In this document: in pieces, positions 57,794 to 64,000 of the stretch
Numbering within the stretch: the first letter of the stretch is position 1
How the letters are laid out: each line of letters starts with the position of its first letter
Assembly (NCBI RefSeq): GCF_007558815.1
Contig: NZ_VLTJ01000046.1
Location: 1-64,000, forward strand
DNA length: 64,000 nt
DNA from: Verticiella sediminum
GTDB lineage: Bacteria; Pseudomonadota; Gammaproteobacteria; Burkholderiales; Burkholderiaceae_B
Direction of reading: 5' to 3'
The notes under the pieces: generated by a model
The model's input: only the letters and a program-made list of their open reading frames with translations
Databases searched by the model: none
What the model was told of the DNA's origin: nothing
Made by a program: the position numbers and the translations under genes

Positions 57794-57809
57794 GATACAG
57801 TATTGTATT
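57794..57809. promoter_or_regulatory. Regulon palindrome, site 3 (gamma-glutamyltransferase operon)
   Basis: GATACAGTATTGTATT, preceded by CAAAA as in sites 1 and 2. It lies 17 bases upstream of the start codon. TACAAT on the minus strand inside the site could be the -10 element. Confidence 0.7.
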
Positions 57810-58021
57810 TTTTTGATTATTCTACTCGGCCTCAAATAGTGCAAACATCCGGCGCAGAAACCTTGCGGAAAACGGACATTCAGCCCGTTCGTTACGATCC
57901 GGGCGTTTATTCATGGGTGTATTTCTTGGGTCTGTCCCCGAGGCTATGCAAGCGGGCACGGGGCTGCCCCGCTACCCCGGGGGCTTTCGTTCCACCATCC
58001 GCGGCCAGGCAAAATACGGCG

Positions 58022-58056
58022 AAAAAAAACCCGGTGCCCTCGCGGGCAACCGGGTT
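58022..58056 (-). terminator. Rho-independent terminator of rpoBC
   Basis: On the minus strand AACCCGG-T-TGCCC-gcga-GGGCA-CCGGGTT (12 bp with one bulge) is followed by eight T. It lies 51 bases after the rpoC stop. Confidence 0.9.
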
Positions 58057-58107
58057 CATGGCCTTGCTGGGCCGGGGGAGTGTCCCCGGGGCCAGCCGTG
58101 CCTTGGC

Positions 58108-62376
<4,269 letters not shown>

Positions 62377-62578
62377 AGCTTACATACTCCGGTATGTATT
62401 TCCGGCTGCTGGGCCGGTTCGGCGCACTGCACGATGCGGGCCTGCGCGATGCGCCGTTCGATTCCGTGATCCGCTATCCCCCTCCAGGGTGCCGCGGAGC
62501 CGGCTTTGCCGGTCCGCCAGCACCGCCTGCTGGGGCGCCCCCAGGGCCGGGCTGAGCCCGGCCCGCCCCCCGAGGGGG

Positions 62579-62613
62579 TCAAGGAAACGTGGGGCGGCCC
62601 GGCGTTTCCTTGA
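62579..62613. repeat. Perfect 11-bp inverted repeat in the rpoBC spacer
   Basis: TCAAGGAAACG and CGTTTCCTTGA are separated by 13 bases. The hairpin lies about 30 bases after the rpoB stop. No T-run follows, so it may stabilise or process the rpoB-rpoC message. Confidence 0.6.
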
Positions 62614-62621
62614 GGCGGCGC

Positions 62622-62643
62622 GCGTCAGCGCGTAGGGGGGAGC
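62622..62643. repeat. Dispersed 22-bp repeat, copy 2
   Basis: Matches 738-759 at 21 of 22 positions, directly after the rpoB stop codon. Confidence 0.6.
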
Positions 62644-62645
62644 CC

Positions 62646-64000
<1,355 letters not shown>

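Larger units (their letters stand above)
57777..58107. other. Intergenic region ggt/rpoC (331 bp)
   Basis: No gene is seen. It holds regulon palindrome 3 next to the gamma-glutamyltransferase start, an A+T-rich stretch (57805-57840), a GC-rich segment with partial inverted repeats (57955-57995) and the rpoC terminator. Confidence 0.6.
62377..62645. other. rpoB-rpoC spacer with inverted repeats
   Basis: A 269-base gap without a gene. It holds ACATAC/GTATGT (a short inverted repeat before rpoC), GC-rich hairpins, a perfect 11-bp inverted repeat TCAAGGAAACG/CGTTTCCTTGA (62579-62589 and 62603-62613), and copy 2 of the 22-bp repeat (62622-62643). Confidence 0.65.

Overview
The window is high-GC chromosomal DNA with tightly packed genes. 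It most likely comes from a betaproteobacterium of the order Burkholderiales, close to Bordetella or Achromobacter (Alcaligenaceae). The reasons are the protein character of DnaA, DnaN, GyrB, RpoB and RpoC, two Bug-type (TctC) periplasmic binding proteins, and GC-rich dispersed intergenic repeats. I see no rRNA, tRNA, CRISPR array, insertion sequence or prophage.

Layout. (1) 1-8.6 kb: a partial Rpn-type nuclease gene, then a minus-strand sulfonate-type operon (amidohydrolase, binding protein, two permeases, ATPase, LLM-class flavin monooxygenase). Facing it is an FMN reductase (ssuE) with a molbindin like SsuF of Pseudomonas putida. (2) 8.7-11.6 kb: ybiB, an MDR-family dehydrogenase and a DUF3597 gene. 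(3) 11.6-29.6 kb: an iron-acquisition island. It encodes a beta-propeller protein, a serine-loading NRPS of EntF type, a free aryl carrier protein, a 2,3-dihydroxybenzoate-AMP ligase, a phosphopantetheinyl transferase, a complete branched-chain-amino-acid-type (HAAT) ABC transporter that is translationally coupled to those biosynthetic genes, two trilactone-esterase-like hydrolases and a ferric-siderophore ABC importer. (4) 29.6-37 kb: a flavin reductase, a PHB-depolymerase-like esterase, a marR/DUF1428/VOC group, a Sel1-like protein, a LysR regulator and a two-domain mannitol-1-phosphate dehydrogenase/phosphatase. (5) 37-42.5 kb: the replication genes gyrB, dnaN and dnaA, with one perfect DnaA box upstream of dnaA. 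(6) 42.5-46 kb: a Bug protein, a DUF1185 protein, a hydrolase and an FCD-GntR regulator. (7) 46-57.8 kb: a catabolic regulon. It holds soxBDAG-purU-folD, an amino-acid dehydrogenase with a TetR regulator, and a gamma-glutamyltransferase/chorismate-mutase-like/Bug operon. Three copies of one palindrome mark its three promoters. (8) 58-64 kb: rpoC and the 3' part of rpoB.

How the parts work together. The iron island can assemble 2,3-dihydroxybenzoyl-serine units (ligase, carrier protein, NRPS, all activated by the PPTase), bring the ferric complex back through the FecBCD-type importer and open the lactone with esterases. Genes that make dihydroxybenzoate are not in the window, and a HAAT importer sits inside the same coupled gene chain. 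In the catabolic regulon, heterotetrameric sarcosine oxidase would release methylene-tetrahydrofolate, FolD would oxidise it to the formyl level and PurU would release formate. The dehydrogenase, gamma-glutamyltransferase and Bug protein share the operator, so they probably serve the same, still unidentified, N-methylated or gamma-glutamylated substrate.

The two points most worth following up are the HAAT-siderophore coupling and the three-promoter palindrome regulon.
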